Positions 18,501 through 28,131 of a stretch of 64,000 nt of DNA are shown here, in pieces (positions within the stretch are counted from its first letter, which is position 1; every line of letters begins with the position of its first letter). Where the stretch lies: the NCBI RefSeq assembly GCF_024181385.1, contig NZ_CP051305.1, positions 1,860,001 through 1,924,000 on the forward strand. The letters run 5' to 3'. A model generated the notes under the pieces. That model was not told the origin of the DNA. It made no database searches and was given only the letters and a program-made list of their open reading frames with translations. The translations under genes were made by a program, and so were the position numbers. Source of the DNA: Treponema sp. OMZ 798 (lineage in GTDB: Bacteria; Spirochaetota; Spirochaetia; Treponematales; Treponemataceae).

Positions 18501-19742
18501 GTCGTGGGTTACTATTGTTTTCATAACCGCCGTATCGTCGGCTTCCGTGCTTATTTTGTTTTCGGTTACGGTGTACCAAAAGGAATCTTTTGGAGTAATG
18601 TATGTGTATTTTGCATAAGGAGTTTTTCCTGGTCCGATGATTTTTTCGGTGTCTTTGTCTCTTTCAAAGTCGTAGGGGCTTCTCACCTCTGTTACCCGTC
18701 CAAAGTTGTCGTAACTGTAGGTCATGAAGTTTCCTGCACTGTCTGTTTCTTCTACCTTTACCCCTAAGGCTGTATTCCATTTTATTGTGCTCGTGTAAGA
18801 TTTATCTCCTTTAGAGCTTATTTCTTTTATTTCGATAGGGTATATGCCGTCAAGGTATTTGTATTCCGCTTTTTTACCTGTCGGGCTTGTTACCGCTTTT
18901 ATGTTTCCTTCCTCTGTCCATTCTATGCGGTTTACAAGATATGCTCCATGAGATGTGTATTGTTTTAACTCCGTTAAGGTCCCTGTTCTGCTGTCGTATG
19001 CGCCCTCCCTTTTACGCAAAAGAGTTCCTGTCTTTCCGTGTAAGACCTGTATTTTCTCAGGGTGTGCTTTAAAGTATTTCTCTTCACTCGCCCCCTTCCA
19101 ATATGTTATTTCCGCTATGATATCATCATTTGTGTTTGTTACCTCTCCCTTATCGTAAAGTTTTGTAACGTTCCCGTATTTATCGTAGTCGTATTCGCTT
19201 TCGGTTTTTATTTCGTTGTAGTTTTCTCGTATAGTAGTAGTTTCTTTTTTTATTCTCGCATGGGGAGCTGTGTCTATCTCGTATTCTTTTATTGAGTATA
19301 CTTGGTTTCCGTTTTTTACAGTTTCTTTTGAAAATATACACGCCGTCTGCGGCGTCGCTTCAAAAAAATTAATCCTCAACGTACATATAGTACGCCTGCG
19401 GTTAATTTTTTCTCGCTCCTTGCATCCATCATGTCTATTTTCAAAAGCCATTGTTTTTCCGCTTCCTACCGTAAGCGGAAAAACCTCCGGTAATATGATT
19501 TTATTTAGTAATAACTTTATTTTGGCGGACTGCTCAATTTTGTTTTTTAGCATTATGAAGAAAACAAAATTGAACACCGCGCTTTTTAGGGCTACGCTGT
19601 CGCTTCGGTATCTTTCCGCAGAAATTACTGCGGAAAGATGTACAGCAAAAGCAATTTTTATAAATTGCTTTTGCTCCCTTTCAATCGCTGTCCGAAAGAT
19701 GAGATAGTTGGGCTGTGAACAAATTCTAAGTTTTGGTTTCAT
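15600..19742 (-). CDS. large orphan Rhs cassette with coiled-coil toxin C-terminus
   Basis: 1,380 residues. It shares the core breakpoint (ETVKNGNQVYSIKEYE) and the same type of 123-bp element with the rhs genes at 10723 and 21835, so the three are sister cassettes. The core ends NPVKYTDPDG. The tail of about 167 residues is mostly helical: heptad-like stretches at each end (NQYIEMKHQVQDKIIKINHE and NKAELDNIEIEIADIKKKIN) around a hydrophobic middle (SFNMMLIAFFINIDVDAL). That helix-hydrophobic-helix layout suggests a membrane-disrupting toxin, not an enzyme. I do not recognise a family. Confidence 0.75.
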   Translation of the reverse strand: MKPKLRICSQPNYLIFRTAIEREQKQFIKIAFAVHLSAVISAERYRSDSVALKSAVFNFVFFIMLKNKIEQSAKIKLLLNKIILPEVFPLTVGSGKTMAFENRHDGCKEREKINRRRTICTLRINFFEATPQTACIFSKETVKNGNQVYSIKEYEIDTAPHARIKKETTTIRENYNEIKTESEYDYDKYGNVTKLYDKGEVTNTNDDIIAEITYWKGASEEKYFKAHPEKIQVLHGKTGTLLRKREGAYDSRTGTLTELKQYTSHGAYLVNRIEWTEEGNIKAVTSPTGKKAEYKYLDGIYPIEIKEISSKGDKSYTSTIKWNTALGVKVEETDSAGNFMTYSYDNFGRVTEVRSPYDFERDKDTEKIIGPGKTPYAKYTYITPKDSFWYTVTENKISTEADDTAVMKTIVTHDGLGRISCTAKEGEVYIEGTADSTQTGWNISSAINYDEAGRKIEEGMPFFYGGDLENNLKTISSYQGVEQFYELNDFTKIRNGTKYEYDDIDRNILTTLPDGHKQKTEYSIESSLQITKTTDPLENVSISKKDARGNIREVERLDKNNTILTKARYEYSVLGEMLRAYDAKNNLLSVSYDLLGRRTALESKDTGKKEWIYDDKGRLQAETDSVLKNKAAEIRYEYDGFDRIIKTDYPFSRDIEYKYGAPGQNGAGQIIYKKDETGETRYRYGYLNEVTSETRTINRYGAGSSPETASFEYRSDYLGRMQSMKYPDGETITYTYDKGGQLSGVSGVKTSSKGTAEYSYVDKILYDEHAQRVYIKYGNGVETRYKYDEKRRWLDTIETKNNQTQDVFQKIKYSFDPVGNVLGYNNDASTYETKQTYSYDNLYQLISVEGTSNQYKAKKSSGTTPVSIAKYRQTFAFDGIGNMKEKLSTTNIPGAQGNSYPKAELDYSLDYEYDPAYAHRLIRAGNRYYRYDANGNITAEKDGPFTDEEEFVFTYSYFEEQDVYGADYGFGLDAPKETEQSNPQDLFAYRRNYTWNERNLLTKSSDRNFTVHYRYGEDGQRALKYTDEGRSETLYFNNFFTIHIPTQDQNNPQGLRVHKHIFVGNSRLVTAMTHTDNQGDNEEQKAKRYYYHSDHLGSAQFVTDWKGRQYEHIEYTPYGELWIEEVAAGLDKLPFRFTGKELDEETGLYYYGARYLDPKYSRWLSGDPALNDYIPSPGTDPAKLAGMGGVYNTVNLHVYHYAGNNPVKYTDPDGKQTATAILNAKWKCLVQNLNQYIEMKHQVQDKIIKINHEINRKKGEIYDIAFNSVYKEINDFVNFYDIFDNSINAAMSNSGSFNMMLIAFFINIDVDALSGYLVDAYYAENMQTTGNEVNTSIFTKLMEIREMKAINASNKAELDNIEIEIADIKKKINELKLGDY
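19325..19447. repeat. 123-bp in-frame palindromic element (copy c)
   Basis: Ends CTTTTGAAAATA at 19325-19336 and the complement at 19436-19447. The central hairpin is CGTAC-ATATA-GTACG. Confidence 0.85.
19509..19713. repeat. array palindromic site, complete (site 6)
   Basis: TAATAAC to GTTGGGC, 205 bp. Variable hairpin arms TCAATTTTGTTTT/AAAACAAAATTGA, with the first type of central module. Confidence 0.8.
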
Positions 19743-19773
19743 AATATTTTTAATACTTAGTTATTTAATTAAA

Positions 19774-19796
19774 TAGTTTTTAATTTTACCTCCAAG
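19774..19796 (-). promoter_or_regulatory. conserved leader motif upstream of an rhs cassette
   Basis: On the minus strand this reads CTTGGAGGTAAAATTAAAAA. Close relatives lie at 25563-25585 and 38721-38743, each 30-60 bases before the first ATG of an rhs leader. It contains a ribosome-site-like GGAGGT, but the distance to the ATG is too long for a normal start. Its function is unknown. Confidence 0.35.
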
Positions 19797-19866
19797 TTTT
19801 CTGTATTTTGACAGCCGTAGTTTTATACTACCAAATCAAATCTAAACCATTTACACAATTTATTTT

Positions 19867-20052
19867 ATTGTGTCATCAAAAATTTAATAAAACTTTCAAT
19901 AATGCTATCAACATGAATATATTATACATGATGATGATAAAAATATAAGTATTTTTTTTATATAAATCTCTGAAAACCAGTGCTCTAAATATTAGGAATA
20001 TACTTCCTATTACCATTAAGAATAAAAAAAAGAATATTTGCTCAATCATCAT
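19867..20052 (-). CDS. 61-residue membrane protein, candidate immunity protein
   Basis: It begins MMIEQIFFFLFLMVIGSIFL and has a second hydrophobic stretch (YIFIIIMYNI). Its ATG lies 5 bases after the stop of the split rhs toxin tail, with GAGG just before it inside the toxin's stop region. The position and small membrane nature suit an immunity protein for that tail. Confidence 0.5.
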
Positions 20053-20057
20053 TTACC

Positions 20058-20637
20058 TCATTCAATTAATTTTTTTATAAACCTAATCTCTTCTTTTAAT
20101 TCCTTTATTGCTTTATCATTCCATGAATATGATGTTAAACTTCCATCCCATGCAGTAGTAAATTCTACATCTCCTTTTTCTGTTAATTCTGTCATCCGAA
20201 ATTTTGCAAATTTATATAATGCCGAAACATTTTCATGACTATTAGAGGTAAGTTCTCCACCAACTAATCTGTCTATTATTTTTTCCATACCTATCCCATT
20301 ATTATCGGATAGTTGAGAATATATATCGTAAGCTGTTAATATCATTGAAATAGCACCAAGTACTTTTCCCGCTACTTTTAGAAATTTTGCATTGCTTCCC
20401 AAAAAATCAGCTACAGTTTTTGAACTTCCAGCTATAGAAGTTAAATCAATAAGATGAGAACCTATATTTTTTAATTTTTCTATACCGTCATTTGAATTAA
20501 TTGTTTTAAATCCAAATATATAATTTATGCCTTTAGGAATAAAAGAACCAAATGGTATAAATCCATATGCAGCTTCAAAACTTCCTTCAATAACTGATAG
20601 TGAAGACATATAAATATATCTATTATCTGATACTTTA
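20058..20637 (-). pseudogene. 3' half of an IS-split rhs gene (toxin C-terminus)
   Basis: This is the end of the rhs gene whose first part is at 21835-25530. Removing the 1,209-bp IS and one TTTA copy joins KTPKSYK in frame to VSDNRYIYMSSLSVIEGSF. The joined tail is about 199 residues: a hydrophobic opening (EAAYGFIPFGSFIPKGINYI), a helix-rich middle (FLKVAGKVLGAISMILTAYD) and a charged end (KELKEEIRFIKKLIE). An internal ATG at 20607-20609 could still give a free 183-residue toxin domain. Family not recognised. Confidence 0.75.
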
Positions 20638-21846
20638 GGGCACCTCTAAAAACCTATTTTTTAGTGTACCTATTTATTATTTTAGTAGCTTTTTTATAAA
20701 TTGTCTAGTGTAAAACTTGGATTCTTTATCTTAGTTCCCTTACTTTTCATTTTATTACCTATATGCTCCCTCATTTTATTTCTTTAGATAGCAATATCGA
20801 CATAAGTTGTATGTTAAGTTCATCATTATTATCGAAAATGTTGCACGAGCTAATCCTATCGTTCTTACATATATACCTTTCATTGAGTTTGTCATAAAGC
20901 CAAATACATGTTCTACTCTCGCCCGTATTTTTGATTTTTTTCTGTTACTGATTTTTTGTTTTTTACTAAGAGGTTTCCCTCTTGCTCCTCTTTCACAAAT
21001 TTGCTCTTCTATTCCTTTCGCTTTTAAAATCCTGTCTATTTCTTCTCCTATATAGGCACTATCTGCGTATAATCTTTCATCTTCTTTTTCAATCAAATTT
21101 TTTAACTCTCTACTATCATGAACATTGGCTGCTGTTACCGTCGCTTTCAATATAAGCTTACTTTTTTTATCTACTTTTATATGATCTTTATAACCGTAAT
21201 AATTACGTTTATGCTTCTTTGTCCACCTCGCATCACAGTCTTTTTGCGATAATTTTGCCTTATTTTGTTTTTCTTGCCATTGTTCAGGAATTTTTCCGTT
21301 TTTGATTTGTTCATTTTCATCTTTGCTGTTATGCTGTATCGGAGCTTCTACTATTGTCGCATCTATTATCGTTCCCTCTTTTCCTATTAAGTTATTTCTA
21401 GCTAATTCTTTTCCAAACTTTTCAAATAACTTTTTTGATACTCTCGCTTCAATGAGTTTTTCTTTAAAAAGCCATATTGTTTTTGAATCGGGTACTTTAT
21501 CTTTTAATTCCAATCCTAAAAATCTCATAAAGGATAGCCGATCGTTTATTTGATATTCCGTTTGATCATCACTTATGTTGTATAATTTTTGTAAGATTAT
21601 TATTTTAAACATCAGTACATAATCGTATGCAGGTCTTCCGCCTAAACCTTTTGGCTCTTTGGTTAATGCTTTTTTTAATAGTGGTTTGAATATTTCCCAA
21701 TTTATTTTTTCGTTTAATTTTTCAAGACTATCTCCTAACTTGCTTAATACTCTTAAACGATCTTCTTCATCAAATAATCCTTTTTGTTTCATACCTCATT
21801 TTATCATCTTTTTAATCTTTTTTAAAGGGGGTTTTTAGAGGTGCCC
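20638..21846 (-). mobile_element. IS5-family insertion sequence, intact copy 1
   Basis: 1,209 bp, bounded by inverted repeats GGGCACCTCTAAAAACC. The flanking 4 bases TTTA are repeated at 20634-20637 and 21847-21850, a clean target duplication. It carries one transposase gene on the minus strand and splits an rhs gene at the core-toxin junction. Confidence 0.95.
20776..21792 (-). CDS. IS5-family DDE transposase
   Basis: A 338-residue transposase that cuts and joins the IS ends. The N-terminal region (LGGRPAYDYVLMFKIIILQK, then LSFMRFLGLELKDKVPDSKT) is the DUF772-type DNA-binding part of the IS5 family. The catalytic DDE residues are in GTIIDATIVEAP, RLYADSAYIGEEI and RARVEHVFGFM. It is identical in sequence to the copy at 30575-31591, so both insertions are recent. 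A fragment of the same gene lies at 3921-4764. Confidence 0.95.
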   Translation of the reverse strand: MKQKGLFDEEDRLRVLSKLGDSLEKLNEKINWEIFKPLLKKALTKEPKGLGGRPAYDYVLMFKIIILQKLYNISDDQTEYQINDRLSFMRFLGLELKDKVPDSKTIWLFKEKLIEARVSKKLFEKFGKELARNNLIGKEGTIIDATIVEAPIQHNSKDENEQIKNGKIPEQWQEKQNKAKLSQKDCDARWTKKHKRNYYGYKDHIKVDKKSKLILKATVTAANVHDSRELKNLIEKEDERLYADSAYIGEEIDRILKAKGIEEQICERGARGKPLSKKQKISNRKKSKIRARVEHVFGFMTNSMKGIYVRTIGLARATFSIIMMNLTYNLCRYCYLKK

Positions 21847-24800
21847 TTTATATGATTTAGGCGTTTTCCCATCCGGATCAATATACTTAATCGGATTATT
21901 CCCCGCATAATGGTACACATGCAAATTGATGGTATTAAACACCCCGCCCATTCCCGGCAAATTCTCGTTATGTTTCTTAGCTTCATCATCAATAGGAGCC
22001 TTTGGTATGTAGTCGTTTAGTGCCGGATCCCCACTCAACCACCTACTATACTTCGGATCAAGATACCTCGCTCCATAGTAGTAAAGCCCTGTCTCTTCAT
22101 CCAGTTCTTTACCGGTAAACCTAAACGGTAACTTATCCAACCCTGCTGCAACTTCCTCAACCCAAAGTTCACCATACGGCGTGTATTCAATATGCTCATA
22201 TTGTCTGCCTTTCCAATCTGTTACGAATTGTGCGCTTCCTAAATGATCGCTGTGGTAGTAGTAACGCTTTGCTTTTTGTTCGTCGTTATCGCCTTGATTA
22301 TCCGTATGGGTCATGGCGGTTACTAATCTTGAATTCCCTACAAAGATGTGTTTATGCACCCTTAACCCTTGAGGGTTGTTTTGGTCTTGGGTGGGGATGT
22401 GTATTGTAAAGAAGTTATTAAAGTAAAGCGTTTCGCTTCGCCCCTCGTCTGTGTATTTAAGCGCTCTTTGCCCATCGTCTCCGTAGCGGTAGTGGACTGT
22501 GTAGTTTCTGTCGCTCGATTTAGTTAAGAGGTTACGCTCGTTCCATGTGTAGTTACGCCTGTAGGCAAATAGGTCTTGCGGGTTTGTTTGCTCGGTTTCT
22601 TTAGGAGCGTCAAGCCCGAAGCCGTAGTCGGCACCATAAACATCTTGTTCTTCAAAGTATGAGTATGTAAATACAAACTCTTCTTCATCTGTAAAAGGTC
22701 CGTCTTTTTCGGCTGTGATATTGCCGTTTGCGTCATAGCGGTAATAGCGGGTTCCGGCTCTTATTAAACGATGGGCATAAGCCGGGTCGTACTCGTAGTC
22801 GAGGTTGTAATCAAGTTCAGCTTTGGGATACGAGTTCCCTTGAGAGCCGGGTATGTTTGTGGTGCTTAATTTTTCTTTCATGTTTCCTATGCCATCAAAG
22901 GCAAAGGTTTGTTTATATTTTGCAATGCTTACAGGTGTTGTTCCAGAGCTTTTTTTAGCCTTGTATTGGTTACTTGTACCCTCTACGCTTATAAGCTGGT
23001 AAAGATTATCGTAAGAGTATGTTTGTTTTGTTTCATAAGTACTTGCATCATTATTATAGCCTAGGACGTTTCCTACAGGGTCGAATGAGTACTTTATTTT
23101 TTGAAAGACGTCTTGAGTTTGGTTATTCTTTGTTTCTATTGTATCTAACCAACGCCGCTTCTCATCGTATTTGTATCTTGTTTCTACTCCGTTTCCGTAG
23201 CGTATGTAAACTCTTTGCGCGTGTTCGTCATAAATGATTTTATCTACGTAAGAGTATTCAACCGTTCCCTTTGACGAGGTTTTTACGCCGCTCACTCCCT
23301 TTAACTGTCCGCCTTTATCATAGGTGTAGGTTATGGTTTCTCCGTCGGGGTACTTCATGCTTTGCATTCTTCCAAGGTAGTCCGAGCGGTATTCAAAAGA
23401 GGCTGTTTCAGGATTAGTTCCCGCTCCGTAGCGGTTTATTGTTCTACTCTCTTTTATTATCTCGTTTAATTCGCCGTACTTGTAATGTGTCTCTCCCGTC
23501 TCATCTTTTTTGTAGATTACTTGCCCGGCTCCATTTTGTCCCGGCGCTCCGTATTTATATTCTATGTCTTGGCTAAAAGGATAGTCTATTTTTATTATTC
23601 TGTCTAGTCCGTCGTATTCATACCGTATTTCGGCAGCTTTGTTTTTTAATACCGAATCCGTTTCCGCTTGAAGCCTTCCTTTCTCATCGTAAATCCATTC
23701 TTTTTTGCCGGTGTCTTTGCTTTCTAATGCGGTTCTTCTTCCAAGTAAGTCATAACTTACCGATAAAAGGTTATCCTTTGCGTTGTATGCTCGCAGCATT
23801 TCTCCTAATACAGAGTATTCGTATTTTGCCTTTGTGAGGAGGCTATTGTTTTTATCTAAGCGTTCTACTTCTTTTATATTTCCCCGTGCATCTTTTTTGC
23901 TTATGCTTACGTTTTCCAATGGGTCGGTTGTTTTTGTTATTTGTAAAGAAGAATCTATAGAGTATTCCGTTTTTTGTTTATGTCCGTCAGGAAGTGTAGT
24001 TAAGATGTTTCTGTCAATATCGTCATACTCATATTTTGTTCCGTTTCTTATCGTTGTAAAATTATTTAGTTCATAAAACTGTTCTATCGCCTGATACGAT
24101 GAGACGGTTTTTAAATCGCTTTCTAAGTTTCCTCCGTAAAAGAAGGGCATTCCTTCTTCAATCTTTCGCCCTGCTTCATCATAGTTTATTGCACTTGAAA
24201 TATTCCAGCCTGTTTGTGTTTGCTCATCGGTTCCGTCTACGTACACTTCTCCTTCTTTTGCTGTGTAGCTTATTCTTCCCAGACCGTCATGGAGTACTAT
24301 TGTTTTCATAACCGCCGTATCGTCGGCTTCCGTGCTTATTTTGTTTTCGGTTACGGTGTACCAAAAGGAATCTTTTGGAGTAATGTATGTGTATTTTGCA
24401 TAAGGAGTTTTTCCTGGTCCGATGATTTTTTCGGTGTCTTTGTCTCTTTCAAAGTCGTAGGGGCTTCTCACCTCTGTTACCCGTCCAAAGTTGTCGTAAC
24501 TGTAGGTCATGAAGTTTCCTGCACTGTCTGTTTCTTCTACCTTTACCCCTAAGGCTGTATTCCATTCTATTGTGCTCGTGTAAGATTTATCTCCTTTAGA
24601 GCTTATCTCTTTTATTTCGATAGGATATATGCCGTCAAGGTATTTGTATTCGGCTCTTTTACCTGTCGGGCTTGTTATTGCCTTTATGTTTCCGTCCTCT
24701 GTCCATTCTATGCGGTTTACAAGATATGCTCCATGCGACGTGTATTGTTTTAATTCCGTTAAGGCTCCTGTTCTGCTGTCGTATGCACCCTCCCTTTTAC

Positions 24801-25109
24801 GCAAAAGAGTTCCCGTCTTTCCGTGCAGGACATGTATTTTTTCGGGGTGGGCTTTAAAGTACGCTTCTTCTCTTCCGCCTTTCCAATATGTTATTTCTGC
24901 TATGATATCATCGTTTGTGTTTGTTACCTCTCCCTTATCGTAAAGTTTTGTAACGTTCCCGTATTTATCGTACTCGTATTCGCTTTCGGTTTTTATTTCG
25001 TTGTAGTTTTCTCGTATTGTGTTTACTTCTTTTTTTATTCTCGCATGGGGAGCTGTGTCTATCTCGTATTCTTTTATTGAGTATACTTTATTTCCGTTTT
25101 TTATAGTTT

Positions 25110-25232
25110 CTTTTGAAAATATACACGCCGTCTGCTGCGTCGCTTCAAAAAAATTAATCCTCAACGTATCAAAGATACGCCTGCGGTTAATTTTTTCTCT
25201 CTCCTTGCATCCAACATGTCTATTTTCAAAAG
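25110..25232. repeat. 123-bp in-frame palindromic element (copy d)
   Basis: Ends CTTTTGAAAATA at 25110-25121 and the complement at 25221-25232. The central hairpin is CGTATC-AAA-GATACG, paired differently from copies b and c at the same place. Confidence 0.85.
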
Positions 25233-25293
25233 CCATTGTTTTTCCGCTTCCTACCGTAAGCGGAAAAACCTCCGATAAGTTGTTTTTATTTAA

Positions 25294-25501
25294 TAATAAC
25301 TTTCTTTTGGCGGACTGCTGACACTTGTGCACTATCATAATTATGTAAAAGTACACAAGTGTCAGCACCGCGCTTTTCAGGGCTACGCTATCGCTTCGGT
25401 ATCTTTCCGCAGAAATTACTGCGGAAAGATGTACAGCAAAAGCAATTTTTATAAATTGCTTTTGCTCCCTTGCAATCGCTGCCCGAGTGAGATAGTTGGG
25501 T
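25294..25501. repeat. array palindromic site, complete (site 7)
   Basis: 208 bp from TAATAAC to GTTGGGT. Variable hairpin arms TGACACTTGTG/CACAAGTGTCA, with the first type of central module. The right inner arm reads GCTGCCCGA. Confidence 0.8.
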
Positions 25502-25562
25502 TGTAAATAAATGCTAAGTTTTACTTTCATAGTTTTTTCTTTTATGTGAACTGTTTATCAAT

Positions 25563-25585
25563 TAGTTCTTAATTTTACCTCTAAG
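25563..25585 (-). promoter_or_regulatory. conserved leader motif upstream of an rhs cassette
   Basis: Minus strand CTTAGAGGTAAAATTAAGAA, about 30 bases before the leader ATG at 25530. Further upstream lies AAATATGATATTATA, also seen near 38765-38780, which could hold a -10 box. Confidence 0.35.
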
Positions 25586-25668
25586 CTTTTTTTCTCATAT
25601 AATATCATATTTCAATCGGTTACACAATTTATTTTACAGAATCATTTTTTACATCCCTTTTCTTATTA

Positions 25669-26004
25669 TTAAAATCCATCTTGAATACCCATAGTTAGCC
25701 AACGCACATTAGAATACTCATTATATTCGGATAACAGCAATAAGGTTTGTTCTTTTAATTCATGTAATTGAGATTCCAATTCATTAGGAAGTAGCGATTC
25801 AAAATCTTCTATGTAATGACACTCTATTAACAAATCATTTATTTTCTTATTAAATTTATATTTTTTATGCATACCCACTGGGAGGATGGAATTAACTTCA
25901 TTTATGGTTATCTTTTTGTTAATGACAGCTTCAAGTGTTCCTAGTATAATAACTAAAAACATTTTCTCATCATACTTTTCATTAGTTATTTCTGTTATTT
26001 TCAT
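25669..26004 (-). CDS. small soluble protein, candidate immunity protein (DUF3969-like)
   Basis: A 111-residue protein without signal or membrane segment, so it should be cytoplasmic, as expected for immunity to a toxin acting inside the cell. The order of short motifs (FLVIILGTLEAVINKKITIN, then LLIECHYIEDFESLLPNELE) reminds me of DUF3969 proteins found beside polymorphic toxins; this is from memory and unverified. It begins 33 bases after the stop of the rhs gene at 26038-28050. Confidence 0.5.
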   Translation of the reverse strand: MKITEITNEKYDEKMFLVIILGTLEAVINKKITINEVNSILPVGMHKKYKFNKKINDLLIECHYIEDFESLLPNELESQLHELKEQTLLLLSEYNEYSNVRWLTMGIQDGF

Positions 26005-26037
26005 TTTTATAAGTCTCCTTAAGCATAAATTACTTAA

Positions 26038-28050
26038 TTATCTCGTGCTCCATCCATCTATAACTTTTACATCGAAAACTTTTTTGGATTCACTTTCAAA
26101 GTAATGTATAGAAATTTTATTTCCTGCCTTATCATAACCATTCTTAAATACCTTTTTCCAGTTACCTGGTTCAACTTTGCGTAAGTTATCTAGTAACTTA
26201 CCGTTATTTACTTTATTCACCAGTGTTTGACCTCGAATTGCTTGAAATCCTTTAGGATATTTTGGAGCATCTTTTATTGATTTATAAATATTTTTTATTG
26301 TATTGTCAGATTTTGTAACAGCCTTCGTAACATCATAAACATCGTCAACTCTGTTTATAGCTTTTGAAATACCAGCCGCTATATTATCACTATTCTTAAC
26401 AACTTGCTTTGTAAGACCAACAATTTCATCACTGTGCTTGACAAGTTGTTTAGTTGCTTTACCGCCTTTACCAACGGCATCACCAATGATAGGTATCATA
26501 GATGCAAAGCTAAGTCCAGCACTTACATAATCTCCACGACCTAAAGAGATAACACCGTTTATTCCATCAGCGAATTCTCCAACGCCGGGAATAAGACCTA
26601 TAGCATCAAGACCTCCTTGAACCCAGTCAAGCCAATCTTTTCCGTCGGGGTCTGAATATCTGATCGGATTATTTCCACTATAGTGATATACATTTAGATT
26701 AACTGTATTATAAATGCCCCCAGAAGCTCCATCATAATCTTTGGAAATATAATCATTTAACGCCGGATCGCCACTCAGCCACCTACTATACTTCGGGTCA
26801 AGATACCTCGCTCCATAGTAGTATAAACCTGTCTCCTCGTCAAGCTCCTTACCCGTGAAGCGGAAAGGTAACTTGTCCAACCCCGCAGCGACTTCTTCAA
26901 TCCAGAGTTCGCCATACGGCGTGTACTCTATGTGTTCATATTGTTTACCTCGCCAGTCGGTTACGAATTGTGTACTACCAAGGTGATCACTGTGGTAGTA
27001 GTATCTCTTTGCCTTTTGTTCGTCGTTATCTCCATGATTATCCGTATGTGTCATCGCTGTTACAAGGCGGCTGTTACCCACAAAGATGTGTTTGTGCACT
27101 CGTAAGCCTTGCGGGTTGTTTTGGTCTTGTGTTGGTATGTGTATCGTAAAGAAATTATTGAAGTAAAGCGTTTCGCTTCGGCCCTCATCGGTGTATTTAA
27201 GAGCCCTCTGTCCGTCTTCGCCGTAGCGGTAGTGGACTGTGTAGTTTCTGTCGCTTGATTTTGTTAAGAGGTTGCGCTCGTTCCATGTGTAGTTACGCCT
27301 GTAGGCAAATAGGTCTTGCGGGTTTGTTTGCTCGGTTTCTTTTGGTGCGTCAAGCCCGAAGCCGTAGTCGGCACCATAAACATCTTGTTCTTCAAAGTAT
27401 GAGTATGTAAATACAAACTCTTCTTCATCTGTAAAAGGTCCGTCTTTTTCGGCTGTGATATTACCGTTTGCGTCATAGCGGTAATAACGGTTACCTGCTC
27501 TTATTAGGCGGTGTGCGTAGGCAGGGTCGTATTCGTAATCTAAGCTATAATCAAGTTCAGCCTTGGGATAGGAGTTTCCTTGTGCACCGGGTATGTTTGT
27601 GGTGCTTAGCTTTTCTTTCATGTTGCCTTCTTTTGAAAATATGCGGGCAATTACTGCGTCGCACGGCAAAAAAGTGTCCTCGACGTATACCCGATACGCC
27701 TGCGGTACTTTTTTGCCTAACTCCTTATACTTACCTCGCCTATTTTCAAAAGCCATTGTTTTTCCGCTTCCTAACGTAAGCGGAAAAACCTCTGATAAGC
27801 TGTTTTTATTTAATAATAACTTTCTTTTGGCGGACTGCTGCATTTTGTTTATTATTATCATAAAGAAAACAAAATGCAGCACCGCGCTTTTCGCTCCAAT
27901 CTTTTTGCCGCATTTATCTTCACAGGCAAGGCTCTTCCCTCCGGTCAGAGCTTGCTTTTTGATTACACAAACCGCAAAAAGGATTTTTGCTTCAATCGCT
28001 GTCCGAGGGAGATGGTTGGGCTGTGAAAAATATATTTTTTTAGTTTTCAT
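26038..28050 (-). CDS. orphan Rhs cassette with pretoxin segment and nuclease-like toxin tail
   Basis: 670 residues. The core is cut at GNMKEKLSTTNIPG, right after a 123-bp element, and ends NPIRYSDPDG. The tail of about 200 residues has a hydrophobic, glycine-rich pretoxin region (GLDAIGLIPGVGEFADGING and SAGLSFASMIPIIGDAVGK), common upstream of polymorphic toxin domains. It ends in a compact domain, GNWKKVFKNGYDKAGNKISI then HYF and VFDVKVIDGW. That end pattern is shared by several secreted toxins I have seen but cannot name, and is likely an intracellular enzyme. The soluble immunity candidate next door agrees. Confidence 0.75.
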   Translation of the reverse strand: MKTKKIYFSQPNHLPRTAIEAKILFAVCVIKKQALTGGKSLACEDKCGKKIGAKSAVLHFVFFMIIINKMQQSAKRKLLLNKNSLSEVFPLTLGSGKTMAFENRRGKYKELGKKVPQAYRVYVEDTFLPCDAVIARIFSKEGNMKEKLSTTNIPGAQGNSYPKAELDYSLDYEYDPAYAHRLIRAGNRYYRYDANGNITAEKDGPFTDEEEFVFTYSYFEEQDVYGADYGFGLDAPKETEQTNPQDLFAYRRNYTWNERNLLTKSSDRNYTVHYRYGEDGQRALKYTDEGRSETLYFNNFFTIHIPTQDQNNPQGLRVHKHIFVGNSRLVTAMTHTDNHGDNDEQKAKRYYYHSDHLGSTQFVTDWRGKQYEHIEYTPYGELWIEEVAAGLDKLPFRFTGKELDEETGLYYYGARYLDPKYSRWLSGDPALNDYISKDYDGASGGIYNTVNLNVYHYSGNNPIRYSDPDGKDWLDWVQGGLDAIGLIPGVGEFADGINGVISLGRGDYVSAGLSFASMIPIIGDAVGKGGKATKQLVKHSDEIVGLTKQVVKNSDNIAAGISKAINRVDDVYDVTKAVTKSDNTIKNIYKSIKDAPKYPKGFQAIRGQTLVNKVNNGKLLDNLRKVEPGNWKKVFKNGYDKAGNKISIHYFESESKKVFDVKVIDGWSTR
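27630..27752. repeat. 123-bp in-frame palindromic element (copy e)
   Basis: Ends CTTTTGAAAATA at 27630-27641 and the complement at 27741-27752. Inner arms GGCAAAAAAGT/ACTTTTTTGCC pair perfectly and differ from copies a to d. Confidence 0.85.
27814..28021. repeat. array palindromic site, complete (site 8)
   Basis: 208 bp from TAATAAC to GTTGGGC. Variable hairpin TGCATTTTGTTT/AAACAAAATGCA, with the second type of central module (CAATCTTTTTGC opposite GCAAAAAGGATT). Confidence 0.8.
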
Positions 28051-28131
28051 ATATCACATCTCAATACTAGTAATGTCTATAAAATAAAACTAATTTTATA
28101 ATTAAGACATAAACAAATAGATCAAATTATA

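Larger units (their letters stand above)
21835..25530 (-). pseudogene. 5' part of an IS-split orphan Rhs cassette (core)
   Basis: Leader, 123-bp element and Rhs core from ETIKNGNKVYSIKEYE to NPIKYIDPDGKTPKSYK, where the IS intervenes and adds the residues GHL before a stop. The core is close to those at 10723 and 15600 with scattered substitutions. If translated, this yields a toxin-less Rhs core. Restoring it would need precise IS loss, which would leave the frame intact. The minus-strand leader begins MKVKLSIYLQPNYL after a conserved upstream motif at 25563-25585. Confidence 0.8.
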
